A stretch of 64,000 bases of DNA from Pedobacter sp. Leaf170 (GTDB lineage: Bacteria > Bacteroidota > Bacteroidia > Sphingobacteriales > Sphingobacteriaceae), in the NCBI RefSeq assembly GCF_920984665.1, contig NZ_CAKLBP010000004.1, forward strand, positions 248,001 to 312,000. The letters are read 5' to 3'. Positions 53,845 to 63,012 of the stretch are shown here, in pieces (positions within the stretch are counted from its first letter, which is position 1; each line of letters opens with the position of its first letter). The position numbers were made by a program, and so were the translations under genes. Below the pieces are notes generated by a model, which worked only from the letters and a program-made list of their open reading frames with translations, had not been told where the DNA came from and made no database searches.

Positions 53845-56460
53845 TTAACCTTCCAGCTCTCTATCTAAATGCTCCGTAACACGTTGAATGGTATTATCAA
53901 TTGTATTACTTAAAATGGTAATATAGGAACCTTTTTCAGCCGTATCAATCGCATCCTGAAGGCATGCAGTGCTTTTATTGTTTACTACAACTTCTTTATT
54001 AGGATCAACTTCTTTGATTCCTTGTAATAACAAATCAACCAATTCCTGCTGATCGCGGCCACGTAAATATTTCTCCTGGCACACATAAATTTTATCAAAC
54101 ATCTGGGCAGAAATTCTTGCAGTTTCTATAATGTCTTCATCTCTCCTATCTCCAGTACCTGAAATAATTCCAACATGTTTGGTTGCCTCAACAGATTGCA
54201 AATAAGCTTTTACACCATTAAAACCATCAGGATTATGTGCAAAATCAACTAAAACCTTAAAATCTTTAAAGTTGAAAACATTCATTCTGCCCGGCGTATG
54301 AGCTGCTGAAGGAATAAAAGTTTCTAAAGACAAACGAATATCTTCTGGTTTGTAACCCCACAAATAAGTAGCAAGTGTTGCTGCAAGAACATTTTGAATC
54401 ATGAAATTAACGGAGCCACCGAAAGTTAATGGAATATGTGTTGCTTTATCCACACGCAGCTTCCAATCTCCGGTTTTAATGGTGATAAAACCATTTTCGT
54501 AAATTGCAGCTACGCCACCTTTACGGCAATGTTCTTTAATAACCGGATTATTTTCATCCATACTAAAGTAAGCGACATTACAACGGGCATCCTTTGCAAT
54601 ACGTACACAATAACCATTATCAGCGTTTAAAACAGCCCAGCCTTTTCTTCTTACTGCGCCAATAACAACGGCTTTAACCCTTGTTAAATCATCAAGCGTA
54701 TGAATATCAGAAAGGCCTAAATGATCTTCTTGTATGTTAGTAACAACGCCAATATCGCATGCATTAAAGCCTAAACCAGCTCTTAAAATACCACCGCGTG
54801 CAGTTTCGAGCACTGCAAATTCTACCGTTGGATCTTTTAAAATAAATTCTGCGCTGACTGGTCCGGTTGTGTCACCTTTCATCAGCATAGTATTATGTAC
54901 ATATACGCCATCAGAAGTAGTAAAGCCAACACGTTTACCATTGCTCCTTACAATATGTGCAATTAACCTCGTGGTTGTGGTTTTTCCATTAGTTCCGGTT
55001 ACAGCAATAATCGGTATTTGAGACAATCGCCCTTGCGGATATAACATGTCTACAACCGAAGCCGCAACGTTTCTTGGTAAGCCTTCGCTAGGCGCCAAAT
55101 GCATTCTGAAACCTGGTGCGGCGTTTACCTCTAAAACGACACCCCCGTTCTCGGTAAGCGGTTGGGTTAAGTTCTGTGCCATGATATCAATACCGCAAAT
55201 ATCCAGTCCAATAACTCTTGATATTCTTTCGCAAATAAAGATATTTTGAGGATGAACAATATCAGTAACATCTATAGAGGTGCCTCCGGTACTTAAATTA
55301 GCCGTTGATTTTAGGTAAACAACTTCGCCCTTTTCAGGAATCGTTTCCAATGTGTACTCTTTTTTAGCTAATAAATCCAGTGTATCTCTATCAACGCTAA
55401 TTTCTGTTAATACATTTTCATGCCCGTAACCACGACGAGGATCTTCATTCTCCTTATCTATTAGTTCCTGAATAGTATGGATGCCATTGCCCCGCACATG
55501 AGCTGGATCGCGTTGAGCTGCCGCTACAACTTTATTATCAATTACGAGTACTCTAAAATCATATCCGGTAATAAACTTTTCTATGATAACTCTTCTTGAA
55601 TATGTTTTTGCATATTCAAAAGCAGCCCTTGCAGCTTCTAAAGTTTTAACATTTATGGTGGCGCCTTTACCATGGTTACCATCCAGAGGTTTAAAAACTA
55701 ATGGGAAACCCACTTTCTCCACAGATGCTTCTAAATCATCAGGATTTGAAATGGTAACGCCTTTTGCAACAGGGATAGCCGCCTCAGTAAGCAAGCGTTT
55801 GGTTTCTTCCTTATTACTGGCAATATCTACCGCAATGCTACTTGTTTTTTCTGTCATGGTAGCACGAAAACGAACTTGATTTTTACCATAACCCAACTGT
55901 ACTAAAGAACTTTTATTTAATCTTATCCAGGGGATGCTTCTGCTCACCGCTTCTTGAACGATAGAGCCCGTACTTGGACCTAAAGCCTCCAATTCACGGA
56001 TTTCTTTCATTCTTCGAATATCATGTTCCAAGTCATATTCCACATCATCAATTAAAGCTTGGGCAATATTAACGGCTGCCTCGGCAGCATAAACGCCTAC
56101 CTTTTCTTCCAGATATGTGAATACGACATTATATATACCTTCGGTTTTTGTTTGGCGGGTTCTTCCAAAGCCAGTTTCCATACCAGCTATCGATTGAATT
56201 TCCAATGCAATATGTTCTATAACATGCCCCATCCACGTTCCTTCTTTCACACGGGTAAAAAAGCCTCCCTCTACTCCTTTAGAGCAGCGATGGGTAAACA
56301 TGCTTGGCAAAAGTTTTTCTATTCTATCACTAAATCCATCTATGGTATTGGTTGGCCTTTGCTCTAAATCCTCCAAATCTAAACGCATTTGGATTAGCTT
56401 TTTACGACTGATAGACCATATGTTTGGTCCTCTTAATACTTGTATATTTAATATCTTCAT
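53845..56460 (-). CDS. cphA: cyanophycin synthetase
   Basis: An 871-residue enzyme building the poly-Asp backbone with Arg side chains (cyanophycin) from Asp, Arg and ATP. It has three parts: an N-terminal CphA domain (MKILNIQVLRGPNIWS, to about 160); an ATP-grasp domain with FPLVFKPLDGNHGKGATIN and EVNAAPGFRMHLAP (about 215-480); and a Mur-ligase domain with P-loop VTGTNGKTTTTRL near residue 485, FAVLETARGGILRAGLG, and DFAHNPDGF. All three active regions look intact. It is divergent from cyanophycinase (285 bp between the starts), giving synthesis and breakdown arms of one store. Confidence 0.95.
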   Translation of the reverse strand: MKILNIQVLRGPNIWSISRKKLIQMRLDLEDLEQRPTNTIDGFSDRIEKLLPSMFTHRCSKGVEGGFFTRVKEGTWMGHVIEHIALEIQSIAGMETGFGRTRQTKTEGIYNVVFTYLEEKVGVYAAEAAVNIAQALIDDVEYDLEHDIRRMKEIRELEALGPSTGSIVQEAVSRSIPWIRLNKSSLVQLGYGKNQVRFRATMTEKTSSIAVDIASNKEETKRLLTEAAIPVAKGVTISNPDDLEASVEKVGFPLVFKPLDGNHGKGATINVKTLEAARAAFEYAKTYSRRVIIEKFITGYDFRVLVIDNKVVAAAQRDPAHVRGNGIHTIQELIDKENEDPRRGYGHENVLTEISVDRDTLDLLAKKEYTLETIPEKGEVVYLKSTANLSTGGTSIDVTDIVHPQNIFICERISRVIGLDICGIDIMAQNLTQPLTENGGVVLEVNAAPGFRMHLAPSEGLPRNVAASVVDMLYPQGRLSQIPIIAVTGTNGKTTTTRLIAHIVRSNGKRVGFTTSDGVYVHNTMLMKGDTTGPVSAEFILKDPTVEFAVLETARGGILRAGLGFNACDIGVVTNIQEDHLGLSDIHTLDDLTRVKAVVIGAVRRKGWAVLNADNGYCVRIAKDARCNVAYFSMDENNPVIKEHCRKGGVAAIYENGFITIKTGDWKLRVDKATHIPLTFGGSVNFMIQNVLAATLATYLWGYKPEDIRLSLETFIPSAAHTPGRMNVFNFKDFKVLVDFAHNPDGFNGVKAYLQSVEATKHVGIISGTGDRRDEDIIETARISAQMFDKIYVCQEKYLRGRDQQELVDLLLQGIKEVDPNKEVVVNNKSTACLQDAIDTAEKGSYITILSNTIDNTIQRVTEHLDRELEG

Positions 56461-56707
56461 GTAAAGTTTTGTATTCGTTTAATAAGGCTTGGAGATGCCC
56501 TTTTCATTTATTAATTGAGCAGAATTTAGTGACTGTAAATTATACATTTATTTTCAATTAGTGATAATCAAATACCTAAATCAATTTAAAGTGTAATTGT
56601 TTTAATTTCAACCCGAAGAAAGCCGATTTAAAATAAAGTTTTTTGCACGTTTGTTAATAAAGTGAATATTATTGACAAAAAAAGTCGTGTTTTTTATCAT
56701 AAGCTGA

Positions 56708-56715
56708 TATATTTG
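56708..56715 (+). promoter_or_regulatory. -7 box TATATTTG of cphB
   Basis: TAnnTTTG match 30 nt before the ATG at 56746. It makes the open frame's first codon at 56662 unlikely to be used. Confidence 0.5.
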
Positions 56716-56745
56716 AGTTTTTTGATAAATACTAATACACAAAGA

Positions 56746-57621
56746 ATGGTTCCGAAAGGTAAACTTATCATCATAGGTGGGGCAATAAATACTGGTAGCT
56801 TTGCAGAAACGCAATTTGGACTGCCAGAAAACATGAATTTTTTTGAGCGTGGAATTTTAAAGAGAATTACCACAGAATCTGTTAAGGATGCAGAATCTCG
56901 ATTTGAAATCATTACAACGGCATCCTTAATGCCAGAAAAAGTTGGTGAAGAATATATAAAGGCTTATGCTCAACTTGATGTTCATAATTTGGGCGTATTA
57001 AATATTGCTAACCGCGAAGATGCAAATGCTGAAGAAAATTGCGAAAGAATTAAAGCCGCTGATGTTATCATATTTACTGGTGGCGACCAATTAAGGCTAT
57101 CGTCAATATTCGGGGGAACAAAAATCCATCAAATTTTATTGGAGAAATATAAGAATGAAGCCGTAGTTATTGCCGGCACATCTGCTGGTGCTGCTGCAAG
57201 TTCTAAAAACATGATTTATCAAGGCAGCAGCAAAGATGCCTTACTTAAAGGTGAAGTAAAAATAACAGGTGGTTTAGGTTTTATTGATGATGTTATTGTT
57301 GATACACATTTTGTACAACGCGGTAGAATTGGCCGTTTATTGTATGCAGCAGCTAGTAACCCTGGTATTTTAGGCATTGGTTTAGGCGAAGATACCGGTT
57401 TATTTATTTCTGATGGACATACCATGGAAGCCATCGGCTCTGGAATGGTAATTTTGGTTGATGGCAGAAACATGGCCGATACAAACTTAACTGATGTAGA
57501 GATGGGGCAACCAGTTTCGATAAAAAATATGGTGGTGCATGTTATGTGTGATGGTGATGTATATGATTTAACCGATCACAGCCTTGTGATTCACCATCCA
57601 AAAGTTATTCCTGTAGCATAG
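56746..57621 (+). CDS. cphB: cyanophycinase
   Basis: A 291-residue serine exopeptidase (S51 family) releasing beta-Asp-Arg dipeptides from cyanophycin. It has GKLIIIGGAINTGSF at the start, IIFTGGDQLRLSSIFGGT, the nucleophile Ser146 in AGTSAGAAASS, DTHFVQRGRIGRL, and GLGEDTGLFISDG. It has no signal peptide, so it acts inside the cell. The start is chosen after the -7 box; 28 codons upstream are open but lack family similarity. The isoaspartyl peptidase gene follows 99 bp downstream and would finish the degradation. Confidence 0.95.
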   Translation: MVPKGKLIIIGGAINTGSFAETQFGLPENMNFFERGILKRITTESVKDAESRFEIITTASLMPEKVGEEYIKAYAQLDVHNLGVLNIANREDANAEENCERIKAADVIIFTGGDQLRLSSIFGGTKIHQILLEKYKNEAVVIAGTSAGAAASSKNMIYQGSSKDALLKGEVKITGGLGFIDDVIVDTHFVQRGRIGRLLYAAASNPGILGIGLGEDTGLFISDGHTMEAIGSGMVILVDGRNMADTNLTDVEMGQPVSIKNMVVHVMCDGDVYDLTDHSLVIHHPKVIPVA

Positions 57622-57657
57622 TTCAGCAAGCTTAAAGCAAAAAGGATAAAAAACCTT

Positions 57658-57713
57658 AATAACTATTAGTCTTAATATCTGATACTGACATCTTAATACT
57701 AATAGCTAGAAAC
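57658..57713. repeat. heptanucleotide-phased array between cphB and the isoaspartyl peptidase gene
   Basis: Eight contiguous 7-mers, AATAACT, ATTAGTC, TTAATAT, CTGATAC, TGACATC, TTAATAC, TAATAGC, TAGAAAC, fit a loose TnAnAnC pattern. Confidence 0.5.
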
Positions 57714-57720
57714 TAACAAA

Positions 57721-58563
57721 ATGAAACTAATTATTCATGGTGGCTTTTTTAGCGAGTCATCTACAAACTTAGAAACCAAAAAAGCAAAGCAAGATGCCCT
57801 TGCAGAAATTGTAACACTTGGACACCAGTATTTAAAAAATCATACCGCTCTAGAAACTGTAGTTTACACTGTTGCACTTCTGGAAGATAATGAATTGTTT
57901 AATGCTGGCATTGGCTCACAAATACAAAGTGATGGTAAGGTTAGATTGAGTGCTGCACTAATGGATGGAAAAACTGAAAAGTTTAGCGGTGTTATCAATG
58001 TTGAAGATGTTAGGCATCCTGTTGAGTTATCTTTAAAATTAATGGATTACGATGATCGCGTTTTGAGTGGTGCAGGTGCGCAAAATTTTGCAAGAAAAAA
58101 CGGCTTCGATTTTTTTAACCCGATTACAGCACAAAGACAGCAAGAATACCAAGCCAAATTAAATCAGCAAAACAATAAAGGTACAGTAGGTTGTGTGGCT
58201 TTGGATAAAGATGGAAATATTGCAGCTGCTACATCAACCGGTGGTAAAGGTTTTGAAATTCCTTGCCGCGTAAGTGATTCTGCAACCGTTGCCGGAAACT
58301 ATGCAAACCAATTTGCTGGTATATCTTGTACCGGTGTTGGCGAAGATATTGTTAGCGGTGCATTGGCCGCAAAAATTGTAACACGGGTAACAGATGGTTT
58401 TTCACTAAAAGATGCCGCTGATAAATCTTTCAAAGAATTAAAAGCCTTTGATGGCTTTGCAGGCGTTGTTGGAATAACCGCCGGGGGAGAAATTTACCAC
58501 TGCGATTCTCACCCATACATGGTTTGGGCATCTTTCGATGTTAATTTACAGGTATTTAGCTAA
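57721..58563 (+). CDS. isoaspartyl peptidase/L-asparaginase (Ntn-hydrolase)
   Basis: A 280-residue proenzyme that self-cleaves before Thr155 (NNKGTVGCVALD), making alpha and beta chains. LFNAGIGSQIQSDGKVRLSAALMDG and GNIAAATSTGG are family motifs. Plant-type (IaaA) enzymes hydrolyse beta-aspartyl dipeptides, including the beta-Asp-Arg product of cyanophycinase. Its position directly behind cphB supports exactly that role (inference). It lacks a signal peptide, as expected for cytosolic use. Confidence 0.92.
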   Translation: MKLIIHGGFFSESSTNLETKKAKQDALAEIVTLGHQYLKNHTALETVVYTVALLEDNELFNAGIGSQIQSDGKVRLSAALMDGKTEKFSGVINVEDVRHPVELSLKLMDYDDRVLSGAGAQNFARKNGFDFFNPITAQRQQEYQAKLNQQNNKGTVGCVALDKDGNIAAATSTGGKGFEIPCRVSDSATVAGNYANQFAGISCTGVGEDIVSGALAAKIVTRVTDGFSLKDAADKSFKELKAFDGFAGVVGITAGGEIYHCDSHPYMVWASFDVNLQVFS

Positions 58564-58580
58564 AATCTAATTTAAAGTAT

Positions 58581-58588
58581 TATTTTTG
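58581..58588 (+). promoter_or_regulatory. -7 box TATTTTTG
   Basis: TAnnTTTG match ending 4 nt before the ATG at 58593. Confidence 0.5.
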
Positions 58589-58592
58589 TTGC

Positions 58593-59276
58593 ATGACTAA
58601 AATAGTTGTGGCTTTTATAAGCCTCTTTGCATCCCTACAACTTAATGCTCAAAACATTGATAAATCTGATAATCAAGAACCAGGTATAGGCGGAAGTGCT
58701 ATCAATATCGCTGTATCTAAATATGATTTGGCAGAAGGTAATAACTTTTTTGAAGATGCAGAGGATTTGGAACGCAAAGGCGATTTCAACGAAGCCCTAA
58801 CGCTGTTTGGCAAAGCTGCATTTGAATTTAATGCCGTAAAAAATCTTAATCTTTACGTACAAGCGCTTACCAAAATGAGCAACATGCACTATTTATTAGG
58901 TCGTTTTGGCGATGCAGAGCAGATTCTGTTAAATGTTGTTTTAAAAAATTATTCGAAAATGGGTAGCCGTAGCGGGCAAATGAATACCTATAATTTACTT
59001 GGTAAGGTTTATCTGGCTAGTAATAAATATACTCAATCTATGTGGTTTTACACCCAGCAAGGTATTTTAGCTAAGCAATTAAGCAACAATAGTGCTTACA
59101 TAGAATCAGTTCTTGGCTTGGCTCAGGTAAAAATTAAAAAGAAAGACTATACTTTAGCAAGCAGAGACTTAAATCAGGCTGAACTTCTTTCGCGTTCGCT
59201 TAAAAACACATCATATAAATCTCAGATTAAAGATGCCCGAGAAGTCATCGCTTCTAAAACATCTGCAAAGAAATAA
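58593..59276 (+). CDS. secreted tetratricopeptide-repeat protein
   Basis: A 227-residue protein with a signal peptide (cleavage near QLNAQ, residue 20) and about four TPR-like helix pairs: AEDLERKGDFNEALTLFGKA, ALTKMSNMHYLLGRFGDAEQ, NTYNLLGKVYLASNKYTQSM, and LGLAQVKIKKKDYTLASRDL. It probably scaffolds proteins in the periplasm; the partner is unknown. It is monocistronic with a promoter box 4 nt from the ATG. The 59277-59492 gap behind it holds only the promoter and leader of the next gene. Confidence 0.8.
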   Translation: MTKIVVAFISLFASLQLNAQNIDKSDNQEPGIGGSAINIAVSKYDLAEGNNFFEDAEDLERKGDFNEALTLFGKAAFEFNAVKNLNLYVQALTKMSNMHYLLGRFGDAEQILLNVVLKNYSKMGSRSGQMNTYNLLGKVYLASNKYTQSMWFYTQQGILAKQLSNNSAYIESVLGLAQVKIKKKDYTLASRDLNQAELLSRSLKNTSYKSQIKDAREVIASKTSAKK

Positions 59277-59436
59277 CCAATATCTTCCATCCTCATCAAA
59301 ACAATTTTAACACTATTTAACATAGTGATAATCTTGATGTAAATTTCATTCATTAAACCAAGCTAATTCTTCATTTCAAAACAAAAGGCGTACATTATCG
59401 TTGTTTTAGTGGATTGAAAAATAAAAAGCTTTTGGT

Positions 59437-59444
59437 TAGATTTG
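59437..59444 (+). promoter_or_regulatory. -7 box TAGATTTG of the tail-specific protease gene
   Basis: TAnnTTTG match. A possible -33 TTG lies at 59414-59416 (20-nt spacer). The predicted transcript start is about 59448-59452. Confidence 0.55.
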
Positions 59445-59462
59445 GTACATTTTAAAAAGAGA

Positions 59463-59486
59463 CGGAAATAATACTTCCGCTTTTTT
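59463..59486 (+). promoter_or_regulatory. leader hairpin with T-run before the protease gene, attenuator candidate
   Basis: CGGAA (59463-59467) pairs with TTCCG (59475-59479), then C and T6. It begins about 12 nt after the predicted start, and is preceded by AAAAAGAGA as in the rimP leader. Confidence 0.5.
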
Positions 59487-59555
59487 GTTTATTTGATAAA
59501 ATGGTATCATATTGGCTATATAAAATTTGAAATGGATTTTAAATTATTTAAAGAG

Positions 59556-61733
59556 ATGTTGAAGAGAATATTTTTTGTACTATTTACGGCGGCAGTTCTC
59601 TCTTGTCAAGCGGCTCCGAAACCCCAACCTATGGTTGAAGGTGTAGTAAATGTTAAGCCAGATGAGCAACAACAGCTTGTAATTAGAGAGGTGGTTAATT
59701 TAATTGAGAGTTACAACTATAAAAAACTCGAAATTAACGATTCAATATCTTCTATTATTTTAGATAGGTATATAAAATCTTTAGATCAAGGTAAAAACTA
59801 TTTTATAGCTTCTGATATTAAGGAGTTTGAAAAATACAGATACAAACTTGATGACGATTTCAAAAATGGCGATTTAAGTGGTCCTTTTTACATCTACAAT
59901 GTTTATGCTAAACGTTTAAATGAGTATTTCACATATTCATTGGCTCAAATCAAAAACAAATACGATTTTAATCAAACAGATTCATACGTTTACGATAGAG
60001 AGAAAATGCCATGGGCAACATCCATTGCATCACTTAATGATACCTGGAAAAAACGTGTTAAGTATGAGTTAATTAACTTGAATTTAGCAGGCACAACCGG
60101 ACCAAAAAGTATTGAAACTTTAACCAAGCGTTATCAAAATCTTCAATCTCAAACGTCTAAAACCAATAATCAGGATGTTTTCCAGATATTGATGGACTCA
60201 TTTACTGAATCTATTGACCCGCATACCAATTATTTCAACCCTGTTAATGCTATTGCTTTTAACGAAGACATGTCGCGTTCATTTGAAGGTATTGGCGCTC
60301 GTTTACAATTAGAAAACGAAGTGGTCAAAATTTCGGAAATTATTGCCGGCGGACCAGCTTTTAAGGACAAACAATTAAGTCCGGGTGATAAAATTATTGC
60401 TGTTGCGCAAGGCGATGGAGAATTTGTAGATGTTGTAGGCTGGAGATTAGATGCTACTGTTGCAAAAATTAAAGGCGCTAAGGGCACAAAAGTTCGCTTA
60501 AAAGTGATTCCATCTGGAAAAGAGATGTCTTCGAAACCAGTTATCATTTCATTAATTCGAGATAAAATTGTTCTGGAAGAAACATCGGCGAAGAAAAAAG
60601 TTAAAACCATTACACAAAATGGCAAAGAATATAAAATGGGTATAATTTCATTACCTGCATTTTATGCCGATTTTAAAGCTGCTAATGCAGGTGATAAAAA
60701 CTATAAAAGCACAACCCGTGATGTGAGGAAATTAATTGATTCGCTAAAAACTTTTGATAAGGTTGATGCAATTGTAATGGATTTACGCGGTAACGGCGGT
60801 GGCTCTTTAATTGAGGCTATTTCATTAACGGGTTTATTTATTGATAAAGGGCCGGTTGTACAGGTTAAAGATTTACGCGGCAAAATTGAGATTAATGAAG
60901 ATGAAGCGCCGGGTGTTGCCTGGGATGGACCGCTTGGAGTGATGGTAGATAGATTAAGTGCATCTGCATCTGAAATTTTTTCCGGAGCGATTCAGGATTA
61001 TGGCCGTGGTATTATTATGGGAAGCCAAACCTATGGCAAAGGAACTGTGCAATCATCAATCGATTTAAACAAATTGGTTAACCCAAGTATGTTGCAAAGA
61101 ATTGCCGGCATTATCACTAAAAACAAAACAACTGGCACAGCACCTTCTGGCGCTGCAGCAGCAACAGCAGCAGATATTAACCTTGGTCAGATTAATTTAA
61201 CAATGGCTAAATTTTACCGTGTAGCCGGAAGCAGCACACAACATAAAGGTGTTGTACCTGATGTAACTTTCCCATCGCTTTATCCAATGGATAAAATTGG
61301 TGAAGATACCGAGCCGTCTGCATTGCCATGGGATGTAATTCCAAAATCAAACTTTAAATCTGTTGCAAATTTAACGGCAGTTAAGCCTAATCTGATTAAA
61401 AATAGCGAACAACGTGTTTCTAATTCATTAGATTTTAAATATCTGAAGGAAGACATTGCCGAAATGAAAAAACGTGATGCAGAAACTTCGGTTACGTTAA
61501 ACGAGGCAAAACTTAAATCGGAGCGTGACGCACAGGAGACTAAATCTTTGGCTCGTGCAAACGAGTTGAGAACAGCAAGAGGTTTACCTGCATTAAAGAA
61601 AGGTGAAAAAGTTACCAAACAAGATGCTTTTGACTTCATTGAGGATGAATCGTTGCATGTTATGGGTGATTTTATGCAACAGTCGGGTAGTTACGTTATG
61701 AATTTAGGCTTAGGTTCTTCGCCGAAGTTTTAA
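59556..61733 (+). CDS. prc: carboxy-terminal processing protease (S41, Prc/Tsp type)
   Basis: A 725-residue periplasmic lipoprotein protease degrading proteins from their C-termini. From the ATG at 59556 the lipobox VLSC puts the lipidated Cys at 17; TTG 59493 and ATG 59532 are alternative starts. It has an N-terminal helical domain, a PDZ domain around RSFEGIGARLQLENE and GPAFKDKQLSPGDKI, then the S41 core with VMDLRGNGGGSL, Ser in SASASEIFSG and Lys in SQTYGKGTVQ (the Ser-Lys dyad). A lysine-rich helical DUF3340-type tail follows. A terminator lies at 61749. Confidence 0.93.
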   Translation: MLKRIFFVLFTAAVLSCQAAPKPQPMVEGVVNVKPDEQQQLVIREVVNLIESYNYKKLEINDSISSIILDRYIKSLDQGKNYFIASDIKEFEKYRYKLDDDFKNGDLSGPFYIYNVYAKRLNEYFTYSLAQIKNKYDFNQTDSYVYDREKMPWATSIASLNDTWKKRVKYELINLNLAGTTGPKSIETLTKRYQNLQSQTSKTNNQDVFQILMDSFTESIDPHTNYFNPVNAIAFNEDMSRSFEGIGARLQLENEVVKISEIIAGGPAFKDKQLSPGDKIIAVAQGDGEFVDVVGWRLDATVAKIKGAKGTKVRLKVIPSGKEMSSKPVIISLIRDKIVLEETSAKKKVKTITQNGKEYKMGIISLPAFYADFKAANAGDKNYKSTTRDVRKLIDSLKTFDKVDAIVMDLRGNGGGSLIEAISLTGLFIDKGPVVQVKDLRGKIEINEDEAPGVAWDGPLGVMVDRLSASASEIFSGAIQDYGRGIIMGSQTYGKGTVQSSIDLNKLVNPSMLQRIAGIITKNKTTGTAPSGAAAATAADINLGQINLTMAKFYRVAGSSTQHKGVVPDVTFPSLYPMDKIGEDTEPSALPWDVIPKSNFKSVANLTAVKPNLIKNSEQRVSNSLDFKYLKEDIAEMKKRDAETSVTLNEAKLKSERDAQETKSLARANELRTARGLPALKKGEKVTKQDAFDFIEDESLHVMGDFMQQSGSYVMNLGLGSSPKF

Positions 61734-61748
61734 TAATATTTATTTAAG

Positions 61749-61787
61749 AAAAACCCGATAGTGAAATAAGCTATCGGGTTTTTTTAT
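61749..61787 (+). terminator. terminator after the tail-specific protease gene
   Basis: A 13-bp perfect stem AAAAACCCGATAG / CTATCGGGTTTTT with a 9-nt loop, followed by T2-4. Between it and 61990 I see no gene or clear structure. Confidence 0.85.
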
Positions 61788-61990
61788 GCAATTTGCTTTT
61801 TGATGCAGCAACCTTTGTAAATAAACAGGATGGTAGCGGTATACTTTTTTGCTTCTGAAGGCCAGAGTTATGAAACTTTATGAAACAATACAGCCAAAAA
61901 CTTTGTAAGGTTTTGGTAAAGCAAAAAAGATTTAGCGAACAGCCTGACTGGTTAAACCGAATACTAACTGCCTTTGCTTTTCAAATAATA

Positions 61991-62923
61991 TTATTTTTTT
62001 GCGTTATTTGCCTGAGTTTGTTGCATTGCCATCATTTGCTTCATGGTATTGTTCATTCCCTCAGTACTGCCATCAAGGAAAATAACATTGCCTTCGCTGT
62101 ACTCTGCAAATTGTTTAATGGCTTCAGTCCACATAGTGAATAAAATTACCGAAGTATCTAAATTAGCTTGTTGCATTTCGTGGGCCGCATTTGTCATACC
62201 TTTTGCAACCTCTTCTCTAAATAATGCGATACCCTGACCACGAAGTTGAGCAGCCTCACGCTCGGCAGTTGCAGCGATTTTTATGGCATTACCATCGGCT
62301 TCAGCGCCTTTTGTTTTCGTAATTAATAACGCTTGTCCTTCGTTTTCTGCGGCTGCTTTTAAGTTATTTGAAGCCACAACACGACTCATCGAGCGCATAA
62401 TTTCTTCATCGAAAGTAATATCGTTTAACTGTAAATCTTGCAAGTGATAACCCCAACCATCTAAAACCTGGTCGATTTGCTCTTTAACATGTAGCACAAT
62501 TTCATTTCTTTGTGCCAATACATTTGCCTGCTTTTGGGTGGCAACATAAGCCCGAATAGAACCTTCAATTGTTCTGATTAACGCCTGCATTAGGTTGGTC
62601 GCATCAACAAATTTAAAAGCTACATTTTTTATGGTTTCTTCATCCTGATTTATAACCGAATAAAGCAACATGGCTTTAAAATACACATTAGCCTGATCTT
62701 GAGTAACCGCCTGAAATGACAGTTCTACGGAACGATTCTGGATGGAAATACGTGAATAAATTTGCTCGATTAATGGAATTTTAAAATTTAAACCCGGACG
62801 AAGCAAACGTTGGTATTTACCAAAAACAGTTACCACTGCTATAGTACCTTGCTTTACCGTAACAAAAGAGCTTAATAGAATGATAACACCAATAAAAATG
62901 AGAATGTAGATTGTATATTGCAT
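61991..62923 (-). CDS. SPFH/Band 7 protein (slipin/QmcA-like)
   Basis: A 310-residue membrane scaffold protein. It has an N-terminal transmembrane segment (about residues 3-22), then the SPFH domain from VKQGTIAVVTVFGKYQRLLRPGLNFKIP through RNEIVLHVKEQIDQVLDGWGYHLQDLQLNDITFDEEIMRSM. A coiled-coil region rich in Ala/Glu follows (AAENEGQALLITKTKGAEADG, EREAAQLRGQGIALFREE), and the tail is Gln/Met-rich (MKQMMAMQQTQANNAKK). Family members form large cage-like oligomers organising membrane proteases; no NfeD partner is adjacent here. It is divergent from the M13 peptidase gene. Confidence 0.9.
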   Translation of the reverse strand: MQYTIYILIFIGVIILLSSFVTVKQGTIAVVTVFGKYQRLLRPGLNFKIPLIEQIYSRISIQNRSVELSFQAVTQDQANVYFKAMLLYSVINQDEETIKNVAFKFVDATNLMQALIRTIEGSIRAYVATQKQANVLAQRNEIVLHVKEQIDQVLDGWGYHLQDLQLNDITFDEEIMRSMSRVVASNNLKAAAENEGQALLITKTKGAEADGNAIKIAATAEREAAQLRGQGIALFREEVAKGMTNAAHEMQQANLDTSVILFTMWTEAIKQFAEYSEGNVIFLDGSTEGMNNTMKQMMAMQQTQANNAKK

Positions 62924-63012
62924 AACTAGATTTTTTTATGAAGTTAGAAAAAATTTAATATAAACTACCTGCTGCATTTTGTAGCTTTACTTAACTAACT
63001 TTTTAGAAACGT

